Assembly (NCBI GenBank): GCA_001873005.1
Contig: MNYE01000080.1
Span: 8,986-23,449, forward strand
Direction of reading: 5' to 3'
DNA from: Dehalococcoidia bacterium CG2_30_46_9
GTDB taxonomy: Bacteria > Chloroflexota > Dehalococcoidia > GIF9 > AB-539-J10
Length of the DNA stretch: 14,464 nucleotides
Part shown: positions 13,431-14,464 of the stretch, one piece after another
Numbering within the stretch: position 1 is the stretch's first letter
How the letters are laid out: each line of letters opens with the position of its first letter
The notes under the pieces: model-generated
Seen by the model: the letters and a program-made list of their open reading frames with translations, nothing else
Told to the model about the DNA's origin: nothing
Database searches by the model: none
Made by a program: the position numbers and the translations under genes

Positions 13431-14464
13431 ATGCTATCCGAGTTAGAAACACAAGTCAGGGTTCGCTTTGCACCTAGTCCTACAGGACATCCACATTTAG
13501 GAAATATCAGGACAGCTTTGTTCAACTGGCTCTTTGCCCGTCATCACAAGGGCAAGTTCATCTTACGTATTGAAGATACTGATGTTGTTCGCAAAGTTGA
13601 GGGGGCAATAGAAGCAATATTAGATAGCTTGCACTGGCTGGGGCTGGACTGGGATGAAGGACCTTACTTCCAATCACAGCGATTACCCATTTATCAAGAA
13701 ATCGCCAATAGTTTGCTTAAAGATGACCACGCTTATCTTTGCTATTGCTCTCCAGAGCAATTAGCGACAATGCGTCAGGAACAAACAAAACGAAAGCAGC
13801 CGCCAAAGTATGATGGACGCTGTCGAAATTTGCCACAGCAGGAAAAAGCTAGACTAGAGGCAATAGGCATTATCCCCGTAGTTCGCTTCAAAACACCTCT
13901 CGAGGGGGAAACTACCTTCCACGACTTGATTCGTGGCTCAATAGCCTTTAGGAATGATACTCTGGACGATTTTGTCTTACTCAAATCAGATAGCTATCCA
14001 ACATATCACCTCGCCAGCGTAGTAGATGACCATCTAATGACTATTTCCCATGTCCTTAGGGCTGATGAATGGCTGTCCAGCACTCCTCGCCATATACTGC
14101 TCTATCAAGCCTTAAACTGGCAACCACCACAATTTGCTCACTTACCCATGATTCTGGGAGCCGACAGAACCAAGCTTTCTAAGAGACATGGTGCTACAGC
14201 CATAAATGAGTATCAAAAACAAGGTTACCTCCCTAACACCATAATAAATTTCCTAGCATTGCTTGGTTGGTCACTCGATGACCGTACCGAGATACTAAAT
14301 AGAGAAGAGTTGATAGAGCATTTTTCCCTGGAAAGGATAAGCAAAACAGCAGCTATTTTTAATAAAGATAAGCTGGAATGGATGAATGGCGTTTATTTGC
14401 GTAAATTGAGCCGGGAGGAATTTGTCCAGCAAGCTATGCCATTTTTAGAGAGGGATTTGCCCAG
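13431..14464 (+). CDS. gltX: Glutamyl-tRNA synthetase (3' end cut by window edge)
   Basis: Class Ib synthetase that charges tRNA-Glu (and possibly tRNA-Gln in organisms using the amidotransferase route). 344 residues of a protein usually near 480 are visible. The start RVRFAPSPTGHPHLGNIRTALFN carries the HIGH motif as HPHLGN (20-25); LRIEDTD (45-51) follows. A zinc-site candidate is CYC (Cys104, Cys106) with Cys131 in YDGRCRN. The catalytic loop is DRTKLSKRHGA (KLSKR at 248-252), followed by LLGWSLDDRTEI and the start of the anticodon-binding domain. The ATG at 13431 fits the family N-terminus but has no clear ribosome binding site. It lies 25 bases after palindrome copy E and no convincing promoter is visible in that gap. 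Confidence 0.97.
   Translation, partial: MLSELETQVRVRFAPSPTGHPHLGNIRTALFNWLFARHHKGKFILRIEDTDVVRKVEGAIEAILDSLHWLGLDWDEGPYFQSQRLPIYQEIANSLLKDDHAYLCYCSPEQLATMRQEQTKRKQPPKYDGRCRNLPQQEKARLEAIGIIPVVRFKTPLEGETTFHDLIRGSIAFRNDTLDDFVLLKSDSYPTYHLASVVDDHLMTISHVLRADEWLSSTPRHILLYQALNWQPPQFAHLPMILGADRTKLSKRHGATAINEYQKQGYLPNTIINFLALLGWSLDDRTEILNREELIEHFSLERISKTAAIFNKDKLEWMNGVYLRKLSREEFVQQAMPFLERDLP

Noticed and set aside
1-14464. CRISPR arrays, tRNA or rRNA genes, insertion sequences
   Set aside because: I found no regularly spaced direct repeats, cloverleaf-like segments, rRNA-like stretches or transposase motifs on either strand.

Overview
The window looks like a piece of a bacterial chromosome of moderate G+C content, densely packed with core genes. 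The HrcA/CIRCE heat-shock control, type III pantothenate kinase, several TTG/GTG starts and many short palindromic repeats are compatible with a Chloroflexota (Dehalococcoidia-like) or similar environmental anaerobe. That placement is an inference from gene content and style; no 16S rRNA or other decisive marker is present. I see no tRNA, rRNA, CRISPR array, transposase or phage gene.

Left half, minus strand (about 1-5877), in transcription order: a CorA-type metal channel, a Mut7-C RNase-domain/zinc-ribbon protein, type III pantothenate kinase (coaX), bifunctional phosphopantothenoylcysteine decarboxylase/synthetase (coaBC), a short remnant that resembles the second half of a ribbon-helix-helix antitoxin, and valyl-tRNA synthetase (valS, its C-terminus cut by the window edge). 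The first four genes overlap or nearly abut. CoaX and CoaBC together carry out the first three steps of CoA synthesis from pantothenate.

Right half, plus strand (about 5960-14464): a divergent intergenic region with a promoter candidate and a CIRCE operator leads into hrcA-grpE-dnaK. The gene after dnaK is not dnaJ but a divergent ATP-type PEP carboxykinase homologue, separated from dnaK by an AT-rich TTTGATC repeat element. Then come a TraR/DksA-type zinc-finger protein, lspA, rluD (each overlapping the next), an 85-residue coiled-coil protein of unknown function, and gltX (cut by the right edge).

The most unusual feature is a family of short palindromes of the type CCTGAA-N5-TTCAGG, present five times. 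One copy lies in frame inside valS. One ends lspA and lies inside the N-terminus of rluD. One makes the last residues of RluD. Two bracket the small coiled-coil gene, one beside its ribosome binding site and one just after its stop codon as a terminator-like hairpin. The outer stem base pair changes in a compensated way between copies. A second, different palindromic repeat is inserted in frame in valS and encodes RHCARSEAISPRNE. Together these suggest interspersed palindromic elements that spread into genes while keeping them open, comparable to the protein-embedded palindromes known from Rickettsia.
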